Origin: Saccharopolyspora thermophila
Lineage (GTDB): Bacteria > Actinomycetota > Actinomycetes > Mycobacteriales > Pseudonocardiaceae
Direction of reading: 5' to 3'
DNA: 64,000 nucleotides
Assembly: GCF_014646075.1 (NCBI RefSeq)
Contig: NZ_BMMT01000012.1
Location: 62,001-126,000, forward strand
Shown: positions 1 through 8,380 of the stretch, one piece after another
Layout of the letters: the number at the start of each line of letters is the position of its first letter
Numbering within the stretch: the first letter of the stretch is position 1
Notes under the pieces: model-generated
Seen by the model: the letters and a program-made list of their open reading frames with translations, nothing else
What the model was told of the DNA's origin: nothing
Databases searched by the model: none
Translations under genes and position numbers: made by a program

Positions 1-1221
1 ATTGTCGCCGCACGGTAACACGGCTTCAAGATGAAATCCGTTCAGAATCGGGTGTGCCGTCAAGGTTCCGCCCAGCAGCGCAACGCGTTCCCGCAGGCCG
101 ATCAGCCCGTGACCCGACTGTTGGGAGACCGGCCGCGCCGCCACTCCGCTGACCTGGTTGGTCACCTCGATCCGCAGCGCGGTGGGCCCGTAGTCCAGCA
201 GCACCCGCGCCTGCCCGGCGCCGGCGTGCTTGAGCACGTTGGTCATCGCCTCCTGCACGATCCGGTAGGCGGTCATCTCCACGCCCGGGCCGAGCTCGCG
301 CACCTGGCCGCGCCGGTCCAGCTGCCACGTCACCTGCCCGCCGCGCACCGAGTCGACCAGCGCGTCGACCCGGTCCAGGGTGGGCGTCGGCTGCCAGTCG
401 TCCGGGTCGTCGCTCGCGGCGTTGCGGTCGCGCAGCGCGGCCAGCAGCTTGCGCATCTCGCCCAGCGCCCCGCGGGAGCTCTGCTCCAGCTCCTGCAACG
501 TCTGCCGGGCGTGCTCGCGATCGCGGTCGATCAGCGCCCGCGCGACACCTGCGCGCAACGCCACCACGGACAGGTTGTGCGAGACGATGTCGTGGAACTC
601 ACGGGCGATGCGGGCCCGCTCCACGGCGGCGGCGTCCGCGGCGAGCTGGTCCCGGGCCTGGTCCAGCAGCGCCATGGTCTGCTGGAGCTGCGCCGCGCGC
701 AGCCGCCCCACCCGAATCGCGCGGCCCCACCCGACCACCATGACCAGGTTCACGATCGCGCCGGAGATCCGCAGCAGGCCCTCCACCGGCGTCATCTCGT
801 AGACGATCAGCTCGCTGATCGGGTACGCCATGGCCACCGCCGCGGCGACCGCCGACGCGGTCAGCGAGCCGCGCACGCACACCGAGTAGATCGCGACCAG
901 GATCACCAGGTTGAGCCCGCCGATGCTCAGCTTCAGCGCGGTCAACCCCACGGTGACGGCCAGCAGCGCGCACAGCACCACCCACGGCACGCGCCGCCGC
1001 AACAGCAGCAGCGCGGTGGCGGGCACGCTCACCAGCAGCGGCCACCACCACTGCATCCACGACGGGTGATCGTCGATCGACAGGTCGAAGCCGTGCAGCA
1101 CCGACAGCACGACCACGAAGGCGAGGTCGCCGAGGAACGCCCGGTGTGCGGTCGCCCAGACCAGCAGACCGGCCCGCGACTCCGGCGCAGCAGCGGCCCG
1201 GCCAAGTGCGTGATCGACCAT
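1..1221 (-). CDS. Sensor histidine kinase (HisKA_3 class), 3' end cut by window edge
   Basis: Membrane-bound kinase of a two-component system. Translation from ATG 1221 gives 407 residues with no stop before base 1, so the C-terminus lies outside the window. Residues about 20-170 are largely hydrophobic and hold several membrane segments with almost no extracellular domain. A coiled-coil linker leads to the phosphoacceptor helix EFHDIVSHN, where His210 is the expected phosphorylation site. The ATPase domain shows an N-box (EAMTNVLKHAG, from 324) and a G-box (GHGLIGLRERV, from 370). The order fits DesK/NarX-type kinases. Its response regulator is probably just past the left edge (inference). 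The signal is unknown. Confidence 0.9.
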   Translation of the reverse strand, partial: MVDHALGRAAAAPESRAGLLVWATAHRAFLGDLAFVVVLSVLHGFDLSIDDHPSWMQWWWPLLVSVPATALLLLRRRVPWVVLCALLAVTVGLTALKLSIGGLNLVILVAIYSVCVRGSLTASAVAAAVAMAYPISELIVYEMTPVEGLLRISGAIVNLVMVVGWGRAIRVGRLRAAQLQQTMALLDQARDQLAADAAAVERARIAREFHDIVSHNLSVVALRAGVARALIDRDREHARQTLQELEQSSRGALGEMRKLLAALRDRNAASDDPDDWQPTPTLDRVDALVDSVRGGQVTWQLDRRGQVRELGPGVEMTAYRIVQEAMTNVLKHAGAGQARVLLDYGPTALRIEVTNQVSGVAARPVSQQSGHGLIGLRERVALLGGTLTAHPILNGFHLEAVLPCGDN

Positions 1222-1307
1222 CGAACCTGCCCTAGAAGAACGCTGCCGACGACCGCACCCCGCGATCCCCGGACATCATGCCCATCCGCGCCGCTGCCCC
1301 CGTGGTC

Positions 1308-1356
1308 GGGTGCTGCGGACGCCGTGCTTCGGGGATGGGCGACGTCCGCAGCACCC
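1308..1356 (-). terminator. 14-bp perfect inverted repeat, likely terminator of the mscR unit
   Basis: The arms GGGTGCTGCGGACG (1308-1321) and CGTCCGCAGCACCC (1343-1356) are perfectly complementary around a 21-nt loop. The structure lies 116-164 bases past the metallo-hydrolase stop and upstream of the kinase start. A T-tract is absent, as is common in actinomycete terminators. It could also be an operator for the kinase gene. Confidence 0.5.
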
Positions 1357-1471
1357 GCCCGCCACCGGATCCGCGCGCCGGCGGGGGCAACAAGATCGTG
1401 TCCCAGAACGCCGACGTCGATCATCCGGCGAAAGTCGTAGCGCCAGATCCGCCTTGTCGCCTGGAGGCGTT

Positions 1472-2101
1472 CTAGTAGCCGCGGGCGACCCACTCGTCGA
1501 ACTGGCCGCGGACCGCACCGATCGTGGTCGACTCGCCGTGGCCAGGCCGCACCTCGGTGTCCTCCGGCAGCGGCAGCAGCCGGTCCCGGATGGACGCCAC
1601 GATCACGTCGAAGTCCGAGAAGGACCGGCCGGTGGCACCCGGGCCCCCGGCGAACAGGGTGTCGCCGGTGAACACCACGCCCAGCTCGGGGACGTGCACG
1701 CAGACCGCGCCCGGCGCGTGGCCAGGCGTGTGCAGCACCCGCAGCTGCGCGCCGCCGACCTCGATGATCTGGCCGTCGGCGAGGTCCCGGTCCGGTGCGC
1801 GGTCGGGGTGCGTGAGGTCCCACAGCACCCGGTCGTCGGGGTGCAGCAGGATCGGCGCGCCGACCGCGTCCGCCAGCTCCGGGGCCGTGCGCACGTGGTC
1901 GTCGTGGGCGTGCGTGCACAGCACGGCGAGCACCCGGCGGTCTCCGACCAGCTCGCGGATGGCGGCCGCGTCGTGCGGCGCGTCGATCACCACGCACTCG
2001 TGCTCATCGCCGACCACCCAGGCGTTGTTGTCCACGTCGAACGTCTGGCCGTCCAGCGAGAAGGTGCCCGAGGTGACCGTGTGGTCGATGCGCAGCGCCA
2101 T
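1472..2101 (-). CDS. MBL-fold metallo-hydrolase, partner of the mycothiol formaldehyde dehydrogenase
   Basis: A 209-residue metallo-beta-lactamase-fold hydrolase. The metal-binding signature THAHDDH is at 63-69, with further ligands H128 (HTPGH), D147 (FTGDTLF) and H188 (RPGHGE), so the active site looks complete. Its start overlaps the mscR stop by one base (TGATG), so the two are translationally coupled. The same pair occurs in mycobacteria (Rv2259/Rv2260). The context suggests it hydrolyses the S-formylmycothiol made by MscR, completing formaldehyde oxidation to formate; this is inference, since glyoxalase II-like thioester hydrolases share the fold and motifs. Confidence 0.85.
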   Translation of the reverse strand: MALRIDHTVTSGTFSLDGQTFDVDNNAWVVGDEHECVVIDAPHDAAAIRELVGDRRVLAVLCTHAHDDHVRTAPELADAVGAPILLHPDDRVLWDLTHPDRAPDRDLADGQIIEVGGAQLRVLHTPGHAPGAVCVHVPELGVVFTGDTLFAGGPGATGRSFSDFDVIVASIRDRLLPLPEDTEVRPGHGESTTIGAVRGQFDEWVARGY

Positions 2102-3225
2102 CAGAAGACCACCACCGAACGCAACACCTCACCGCGGTGCATCTTCCCGAACGCCTCCTCCACCTGGTCCAGCGCGATCTCTTCGGTGACGAACTTCTCC
2201 AGCGGCAGGCGGCCCTGCTGGTGCAGCTCGATGAGCATCGGGAAGTCCCGCTCCGGCAGGCAGTCGCCGTACCAGCTGGATTTCACCGCCCCACCACGGC
2301 CGAACACGTCCAGCAGCGGCAGCTCCAGCTTCATCTCCGGGGTGGGCACGCCGACGAGCACCACGGTGCCCGCCAGGTCCCGCGCGTAGAACGCCTGCCG
2401 GAACGTCTCCGGGCGGCCGACCGCGTCGATCACCAGGTCGGCGCCGAACCCGTCGGTGAGCTCGCGGATGGCCTCGACGGTGTCGGCCTCGGCGGCGTTG
2501 ACGGTGTGCGTGGCGCCGAACTGGCGGGCCCACTCCAGCTTCTTCGGGTCGGTGTCCACCGCGATGATCCGGCGCGCCCCGGCCATGTTGGCCCCCGCGA
2601 TCGCCCCGTCGCCCACACCGCCGCAGCCGATCACCGCGACGGTGTCCCCCGGACCGGCCGCGCCGGTGTTGACCGCCGCCCCGATCCCGGCCATCACGCC
2701 GCAACCGAGCAGCCCCGCCACCGCCGGGCGCGCCGCCGGGTCGACCTTCGTGCACTGCCCCGCGTGCACCAGCGTCTTCTCCGCGAACGCACCGATGCCC
2801 AGCGCGGGCGACAGCGGCGTGCCGTCGGACAGCGTCATCGGCTGCGCGGCGTTGTGCGTGTTGAAGCAGTACCACGGGCGTCCCCGCCTGCACGCCCGGC
2901 ACAGGCCGCACACCGCGCGCCAGTTGAGGATCACGAAGTCACCGGGCTGCACGTTCTGGACGCCGTCGCCGACCTCCTCCACCACCCCGGCGGCCTCGTG
3001 GCCGAGCAGGAACGGGTAGTCGTCGCTGATCCCGCCCTCACGGTAGTGCAGGTCCGTGTGGCAGACCCCGCACGCCCGCACCCGCACGACGGCCTCGCCC
3101 GGCCCGGGGTCCGGGACGTTGATCTGCACCACCTCGACGGGATTCCCCCTGCCGGTCGCCACCACCGCGCGGACGTCGGTCACGGGCACCTCCTGGATGT
3201 CGTCGGAATCGGAAAACATCGTCAT
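2101..3225 (-). CDS. mscR: S-(hydroxymethyl)mycothiol dehydrogenase (formaldehyde/nitrosothiol)
   Basis: Zinc- and NAD-dependent alcohol dehydrogenase, 374 residues, expected to oxidise the formaldehyde-mycothiol adduct and possibly to reduce S-nitrosomycothiol. The catalytic zinc ligands are C55 (GVCHTD) and H76-E77 (GHEAAG). The structural zinc set C106, C109, C112 and C120 is present. A Rossmann motif [14 protein letters not shown] lies near 207-220. The extended sequence from CGLCRAC to [12 protein letters not shown] is typical of the MscR/AdhE2 subgroup. It is first in a two-gene unit with the downstream metallo-hydrolase. MTMFSD is taken as the start; MFSD two codons later is possible. 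Confidence 0.92.
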   Translation of the reverse strand: MTMFSDSDDIQEVPVTDVRAVVATGRGNPVEVVQINVPDPGPGEAVVRVRACGVCHTDLHYREGGISDDYPFLLGHEAAGVVEEVGDGVQNVQPGDFVILNWRAVCGLCRACRRGRPWYCFNTHNAAQPMTLSDGTPLSPALGIGAFAEKTLVHAGQCTKVDPAARPAVAGLLGCGVMAGIGAAVNTGAAGPGDTVAVIGCGGVGDGAIAGANMAGARRIIAVDTDPKKLEWARQFGATHTVNAAEADTVEAIRELTDGFGADLVIDAVGRPETFRQAFYARDLAGTVVLVGVPTPEMKLELPLLDVFGRGGAVKSSWYGDCLPERDFPMLIELHQQGRLPLEKFVTEEIALDQVEEAFGKMHRGEVLRSVVVF

Positions 3226-3340
3226 ATGCGCCGGTCACCATCAGCAAGCGCACTCGCGGCTGGTGCCGGACACCCCAAGGAGAACACGAAGGGTGAAATG
3301 ACGGCTACTGTACGATTCCGGGAGGAGGGGGAGGACGAGC

Positions 3341-4147
3341 ATGGTCGACACGCCTACCCCGGCGTCGCGGGAGATGGACATCGACCGGCCCTGCGCCGCG
3401 CGGATCTACGACGCGTTCCTCGGCGGCGGCCACAACCTCGGCAGCGAGCGCAGCTTCGCGGAGCGGCTGGAACGCGCCCTCCCCGGCGTCGGGGAGGTCT
3501 ACCGGGAGAACCGGGCGTTCGTGCGGCGCGCCGTGGAGTTCCTGCTGGCCCGGGGCGTGCGGCAGTTCCTCGACCTGGGCTCGGGCATCCCCACCATCGG
3601 CCACGTGCACGAGGTGGCGCGGCGGCGGACCCGCGACTTCCGGGTGCTGTACGTCGACAACGAGCCGTTGACCGTGGCGCACAGCAGGCCGCTGCTGGCC
3701 GGGGAGCCGCGCGCGGAGTTCATTCAGGCCGACTGCCGGGACCCGAAGTCGGTGCTGCACGCCCCGGAGGCGGTCGAGCTGATCGACCTCGACGAGCCGG
3801 TCGGGCTACTGATGACAGCGGTGTTCCACTTCGTGCCGGACTCCGACGACCCGCTCGGGCTGGCCGGGACGTACCGGGACGCGCTGGTCCCCGGCAGCTA
3901 TCTGGTCGTCTCGCACCTGACGGACAGCCACGACCCGGACGCCGCGCGCACCCTGGCGACGCTCTACCAGGAGACCGCGGACCCGCTGTACCCGCGCGAC
4001 GCGGCGTGGGTCGCGAGCCTGTTCGGCGACTTCCAGGTCATGCCGCCCGGGCCCACCTACCTGTCGCGCTGGCGCCCGGACCCCGACCAGTCCGCCGCGC
4101 AGCACCGCTACCACCTGCTCTACGGCGGAGTCGCCCGCAAACCCTGA
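3341..4147 (+). CDS. SAM-dependent methyltransferase, DUF574/PF04672 family
   Basis: A 268-residue protein of the S-adenosylmethionine methyltransferase family that is abundant in actinomycetes. The N-terminal family signature ARIYDAFLGGGHNL is at 20-33, and the SAM-binding motif FLDLGSGIPT at 76-85 is followed by an acidic loop (YVDNEP) expected to contact the ribose. The start ATG is preceded by a strong GGAGGAGG-like ribosome site. It is divergent from mscR with about 115 bases between them. The substrate is unknown; paralogues in this family often have no assigned target. It stands alone, so the context gives no further clue. Confidence 0.85.
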   Translation: MVDTPTPASREMDIDRPCAARIYDAFLGGGHNLGSERSFAERLERALPGVGEVYRENRAFVRRAVEFLLARGVRQFLDLGSGIPTIGHVHEVARRRTRDFRVLYVDNEPLTVAHSRPLLAGEPRAEFIQADCRDPKSVLHAPEAVELIDLDEPVGLLMTAVFHFVPDSDDPLGLAGTYRDALVPGSYLVVSHLTDSHDPDAARTLATLYQETADPLYPRDAAWVASLFGDFQVMPPGPTYLSRWRPDPDQSAAQHRYHLLYGGVARKP

Positions 4148-4210
4148 GCGATGCCGCGGCAAACGGGACGCCGACGGGCACGCGCCGCCCAGCAGCGGCA
4201 ACGCGGCGGG

Positions 4211-5380
4211 TCAGCGGCGGACGAACAGCAGGAGGACCCCGGCGACGATCGCGGCCGCGCCCGCCGCGAGCCAGGCCACTGCCAGGCCCGCGTGCTCGGC
4301 GAACACGCCGAACAGCAGCGGCCCGAGGCTGCCGCCCAGGTAGACGCCGGTCTGGGTGAAGGAGGTCGCGCTGGCCACGCGGTCCGGGGCGATCTTGGCG
4401 ACCGCGAAGTTGAGCAGCCCGGGCCAGGCCCAGCCCGCACCGAACCCGACGGCCACCCCGATCAGCAACACCGCGGGCGAGTCGACCGCCATCAGCCCGA
4501 AGCCGAGGGAACCGACAAGCAGCATCGCGGTGATCACCCGCACCAGGTTCGGCTCGCGGCGGTCGGCCAGCACGCCCGCGAGCAGCCGGATGCACAGCCC
4601 CGCCGCGGACCCCAGCGACAGCACCAGTCCCGCGGCCGCCTGGCTGAACCCGACCTCCACCGCCGTGGTGGTGACGAAGGCACCGAGCGCGTTGGCGGCG
4701 GCCGAGCCGAGCCCGCCGGAGATCGCGATCAGCAGCAGGGCGCCACGAGCCGACGCCGCGGACCGCGCGCCGCCGGCTCGCGAGTCGGACCGCTCGGCGT
4801 CGGGCAGCCGCGGCACCCCGGCGGCGGCGAGGAGGCCGAGCAGCGCGGCGATCACGAAAACCCAGCGCCAGCCGACGGTCAGCGCGATGGACGGCACGGC
4901 GATCCCGGCCAGCAGGGTGGCGGCCGGAATGGACGACTGCTTGACCCCGAACCCCATGCCGCGCCGCCGCGCCGGGATGCCCTGCGCGATGAGCAGGTTG
5001 GAGGCGGGCTGCGCCAGCGAGTTGGGCAGCCCGGCCACCCACAGCAGCCCGATCAGCCACGGGGCGTCCGGGGCGGCGGCCATGCCGAACAGGCACGCGG
5101 AGCTGCCCAGCGCACCCAGCCGCATGCCGAGCCGGGCGCCGATCTTCTCCACCAGCCAGCCCATCGTGCGGGAGGACAGCGAGGCCACGCCGAAGAACCC
5201 GGCCGCGCCGACCCCCAGCAACGCGGCGCCGAACCCCAGGTCGTGCCGCAGCTGCACGCCGAGCCCGCCGACGAGGAACACCGGGAACACCCCGACGGTG
5301 ACCACCGCGGCCACCGACGACAGTACGCGCGGCGTCCCGGCGGTCCGCGGTCGCCGTCCGGCGAGCGCCACTACGGACAT
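4211..5380 (-). CDS. MFS transporter
   Basis: A 389-residue major facilitator superfamily protein with about twelve membrane segments. The loop between segments 2 and 3 carries a motif A-like sequence (MGWLVEKIGARLGMR), and a central cytoplasmic loop rich in Arg, Ser and Ala separates two halves. ATG 5380 is chosen because GAGGAGG sits just upstream; a longer reading frame adds about 50 poor-quality residues. It is divergent from an amidase, so uptake or export of an amide, or of its hydrolysis product, is plausible but only inferred. The gene converges with the methyltransferase. Confidence 0.85.
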   Translation of the reverse strand: MSVVALAGRRPRTAGTPRVLSSVAAVVTVGVFPVFLVGGLGVQLRHDLGFGAALLGVGAAGFFGVASLSSRTMGWLVEKIGARLGMRLGALGSSACLFGMAAAPDAPWLIGLLWVAGLPNSLAQPASNLLIAQGIPARRRGMGFGVKQSSIPAATLLAGIAVPSIALTVGWRWVFVIAALLGLLAAAGVPRLPDAERSDSRAGGARSAASARGALLLIAISGGLGSAAANALGAFVTTTAVEVGFSQAAAGLVLSLGSAAGLCIRLLAGVLADRREPNLVRVITAMLLVGSLGFGLMAVDSPAVLLIGVAVGFGAGWAWPGLLNFAVAKIAPDRVASATSFTQTGVYLGGSLGPLLFGVFAEHAGLAVAWLAAGAAAIVAGVLLLFVRR

Positions 5381-5441
5381 CACGCCTCCTCGCCGCACGT
5401 TCAGTGTGGTGGTCTTACCAGCGTGGGAACCCGGCGAGTTT

Positions 5442-5454
5442 TTAGCAACGCTAA
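5442..5454. promoter_or_regulatory. TTAGC-AAC-GCTAA palindrome between MFS and amidase
   Basis: A perfect 5-bp inverted repeat with a 3-base centre, in an unusually AT-rich patch (preceded by GAGTTT) of the divergent promoter region. It is a candidate operator or part of a promoter shared by the transporter and the amidase. No regulator gene is adjacent. Confidence 0.35.
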
Positions 5455-5569
5455 CGTGACGCACGCCTCGGTCGATCCCCTGATGCAGGCACGGCCGTCG
5501 AACGCGGGTTGACGCCGGTTCGCCGAGGCGCAAAAGTCGAACAGAGTTGATCTACGGCAGGAGGACAGC

Positions 5570-7033
5570 GTGTCCGTGGCACCCGGTTCCGGACTTCCCG
5601 CTTCGCAGATTCCTGACCTGGTGCTCCTGGACGCGGTCGAGCTCTCCTGGCTGATCCGCCGCCGGGAGGTCAGCTGCGTCGAGGTGCTGGAAACCTTCCT
5701 GGCGCACATCGACCGGTTCAACCCGGCGGTCAACGCCATCGTCTCGCGCGCCGACGAGGCCAAGCTGCTGGACCAGGCCCGGCAGCGCGACCACGAACTC
5801 GACCGCGGCGACCACCTCGGCTGGATGCACGGGTTCCCGATCGCGGTCAAGGACCTCTCCGACGCCGGGGGCTTCCCGACCACCAAGGGCTCGCCGATCC
5901 TGACCGAGCAGATCGCCACGGCCGACGCCCTGCACGTACGCCGGATGCGCGACGCGGGCGCGATCGTCATCGGCAAGACCAACGTGCCCGAGTTCGGCCT
6001 CGGCTCGCACACCTTCAACCCCGTTTTCGGCACGACGCGCAACGCCTACGACACCTCGCGCAGCGCGGGCGGCAGCAGCGGCGGGGCCGGGGCGGCGCTG
6101 GCCCTGCGGATGCTGCCGGTCGCCGACGGCAGCGACTTCATGGGGTCGCTGCGCAACCCGGCCGCCTGGGGCAACCTCGTGTCACTGCGGCCCAGCTTCG
6201 GGCGCATCCCCGACGAGGGCTTCCTCGCCTCGCTCTCGGTGGTCGGCCCCATGGGGCGGACGGTGCGTGATGTGGCCATGCTGCTGTCGACCATGGCCGG
6301 ACCGGACGACCGCGCACCACTGAGCGTCGAGCAGGACCCGGAGCTGTTCACCGGCCGCCTGGAACGCGACTTCAGCGGCACCCGGATCGGCTGGCTCGGC
6401 GACTTCGACGGCTACCTGGCCACCGAGCCCGGTGTGCTGGAGCTGTGTGCGGAGTCGTTCGGCGCGTTCGCCGAGATCGGCTGCGAGGTGGAGCCGGTGA
6501 CCAGGCCGCTACCAATCGAGCGGGCGTGGGAGACGTTCCTGCTGTGGCGCGCGTGGATGGTCGGCCGCGAGCACGCCGACCTGCACGCCGACCCGGCGAC
6601 CCGGGCACTGCTCAAGCCGGAGGTGGTCTTCGAGATCGAGAGCTACCAGCGGCTGACCACCGACGACATCTCGCGTGCGCTCGACGGGCGCGCCGAGTGG
6701 TACGCGGCGGTGGCCGAGCTGTTCGGCGACTACGACTTCCTGCTGGCCCCGAGCGCGCAGGTGTTCCCGTTCGACGCCGACCAGCGGTGGCCGCGGCAGA
6801 TCGCCGGGCGGGCGATGGACACCTACCACCGCTGGATGGAGGTGGTCGCCCCGTGGACGCTGTCCGGGCTGCCCGTGGTGAACCTGCCGGTCGGGTTCAT
6901 CGACGCCGGGTTGCCGATGGGTGTGCAGCTGATCGGCCGCAACCACGCGGAGTGGCCGCTGCTCCAGCTTGCCCACGCCTACGAGCGCGCCACCGACTGG
7001 CCGCACCGGGTCCTCCCGCCCCTGCTGCGCTAG
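5570..7033 (+). CDS. Amidase (amidase-signature family)
   Basis: A 487-residue Ser-Ser-Lys amidohydrolase. The predicted catalytic Lys is K94 in GFPIAVKDLSDAGG, the cis-Ser is S170 in SAGGSSGGAG, and the nucleophile is S193 in GSDFMGSLRNPA. That last motif replaces the more usual GSDTGGS and marks a known amidase subgroup. Translation begins at GTG 5570 after AGGAGGACAGC. No signal peptide or membrane segment is visible, so the enzyme is cytoplasmic. The substrate cannot be told from sequence. It differs from GatA in genome context, with no gatB or gatC nearby. The divergent MFS gene may transport a related compound. Confidence 0.88.
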   Translation: MSVAPGSGLPASQIPDLVLLDAVELSWLIRRREVSCVEVLETFLAHIDRFNPAVNAIVSRADEAKLLDQARQRDHELDRGDHLGWMHGFPIAVKDLSDAGGFPTTKGSPILTEQIATADALHVRRMRDAGAIVIGKTNVPEFGLGSHTFNPVFGTTRNAYDTSRSAGGSSGGAGAALALRMLPVADGSDFMGSLRNPAAWGNLVSLRPSFGRIPDEGFLASLSVVGPMGRTVRDVAMLLSTMAGPDDRAPLSVEQDPELFTGRLERDFSGTRIGWLGDFDGYLATEPGVLELCAESFGAFAEIGCEVEPVTRPLPIERAWETFLLWRAWMVGREHADLHADPATRALLKPEVVFEIESYQRLTTDDISRALDGRAEWYAAVAELFGDYDFLLAPSAQVFPFDADQRWPRQIAGRAMDTYHRWMEVVAPWTLSGLPVVNLPVGFIDAGLPMGVQLIGRNHAEWPLLQLAHAYERATDWPHRVLPPLLR

Positions 7034-7043
7034 CCCGTCCGCG

Positions 7044-7124
7044 AGCGGCGCAACCGCCTGGCCCACGCCCGCGACGCGACCATCCGCGTCGTCCTCCGCG
7101 AGGCAGCCGAGCGGTTGCGCCGCT
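7044..7124. terminator. Long inverted repeat between convergent amidase and gcdH
   Basis: The arms AGCGGCGCAACCGC (7044-7057) and GCGGTTGCGCCGCT (7111-7124) are perfectly complementary. The 53-base interior contains a smaller self-pairing stretch around GCGACGCG and CGCGTCG. Its position between two converging genes suggests a bidirectional terminator. The region also reads as an Arg-rich helix-like peptide, so it could be coding debris. Confidence 0.45.
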
Positions 7125-7186
7125 GCACAGATCGAGGACACCGCTCCGGGACCACCCACGCGGAGCCCGGAGCACTCCGGATTCGT

Positions 7187-8380
7187 TCAGCCACGGAAGG
7201 CGGAGTGCCCGGTGAGGGCCTGGCCGATCGTCAACGCGTGCATCTCGCTGGTGCCCTCGTAGGTCAGCACCGACTCCAGGTTCGTCATGTGCCGGATCAC
7301 CGGGTACTCCAGCGAAATGCCGTTGGCGCCCAGAATGGTCCGCGCGGTGCGGGCCACCTCCAGCGCGCCGCGCACGTTGTCCAGCTTGCCGAAGCTGACC
7401 TGCTGCGGGATCAGCTGGCCGGCGTCCTTGCGCCGCCCCAGGTGCAGTGCCAGCAGGCGCCCGTTCTGCACCCGCACCGCCATGTCGGCGAGCTTGCCCT
7501 GGGTGAGCTGGAAGGCGCCGATCGGCCGACCGAACTGCTCGCGGGTGGTCGCGTAGTCCAGCGCCGCCTCCAGGCAGCTGCGGGCCGCGCCGACGGCGCC
7601 CCAGACGATGCCGTAGCGGGCCTCGTTGAGGCAGGACAGCGGTCCGCGCAGGCCGGTGACCTCCGGCAGCACCGCGTCGCCGGGCAGCCGCACGTCGTCG
7701 AGCACCAGCTCGCTGGTCACCGACGCGCGCAGCGACAGCTTGTGCTTGATCTCCGGCGCGGAGAAGCCGGGCGTGTCGGTCGGCACGACGAAACCGCGCA
7801 CGCCCTCGTCGGTCTTGGCCCACACCACGGCCACCGAGGCGATGCTGCCGTTGGTGATCCACATCTTGCGGCCGTTGAGCACCCAGTCGGAGCCGTCACG
7901 ACGGGCGACCGTGCGCATCGAGGCCGGGTCCGAGCCGTGGTCGGGTTCGGTCAGCCCGAAGCAACCGATCGCCTCTCCGGCGGCCATCTGCGGCAGCCAG
8001 TGCTGCTTGTGTTCCTCCGAACCCCACCGCCAGATGGCGAACATCGCCAGCGACCCCTGCACCGACACCAGCGACCGCAGCCCGGAGTCGCAGGCTTCCA
8101 GCTCCTCGCAGGCGATACCGTAGTCCACAGCGGACAGACCGGCGCAGCCGTAGCCCTCCAGGTGCATGCCGAGCACGCCGAGTTTGCCGAGTTCCCGGGC
8201 CAGTTCGCGGGCCTGCGGGAACTCGCCGCGCTCGAACCACTCGGCGACGTACGGCTGCACGTGGTCGCGGCACAACGCGCGCACGCTGTCGCGGATCGCG
8301 AGCTGTTCCGGGGTGAATTCGGCGTCGATCCCCAACGGATCGCGCGGGTCGAACGCGGGACGGTTTCCACCGGCACTCAT
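7187..8380 (-). CDS. gcdH: Acyl-CoA dehydrogenase, glutaryl-CoA dehydrogenase type
   Basis: A 397-residue FAD flavoenzyme of the acyl-CoA dehydrogenase family. The sequence fits glutaryl-CoA dehydrogenase, which oxidatively decarboxylates glutaryl-CoA to crotonyl-CoA in lysine and tryptophan breakdown. Family motifs include GCFGLTEPDHGSDP (FAD and substrate contacts), KMWITNG, and the terminal TYEGTSEMHALTIGQALTG with catalytic Glu375. ATG 8380 follows TAGGAGG and overlaps the stop of the upstream CoA-transferase (ATGA). Together the pair would activate glutarate and oxidise it. A downstream decarboxylated product could enter butyrate-type metabolism (inference). Confidence 0.9.
   Translation of the reverse strand: MSAGGNRPAFDPRDPLGIDAEFTPEQLAIRDSVRALCRDHVQPYVAEWFERGEFPQARELARELGKLGVLGMHLEGYGCAGLSAVDYGIACEELEACDSGLRSLVSVQGSLAMFAIWRWGSEEHKQHWLPQMAAGEAIGCFGLTEPDHGSDPASMRTVARRDGSDWVLNGRKMWITNGSIASVAVVWAKTDEGVRGFVVPTDTPGFSAPEIKHKLSLRASVTSELVLDDVRLPGDAVLPEVTGLRGPLSCLNEARYGIVWGAVGAARSCLEAALDYATTREQFGRPIGAFQLTQGKLADMAVRVQNGRLLALHLGRRKDAGQLIPQQVSFGKLDNVRGALEVARTARTILGANGISLEYPVIRHMTNLESVLTYEGTSEMHALTIGQALTGHSAFRG

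Noticed and set aside
31-1440. Long plus-strand open frame over the kinase gene
   Set aside because: The translation is Arg/His/Gln-rich without family motifs, while the minus strand encodes a clear histidine kinase; it is a GC-bias shadow.
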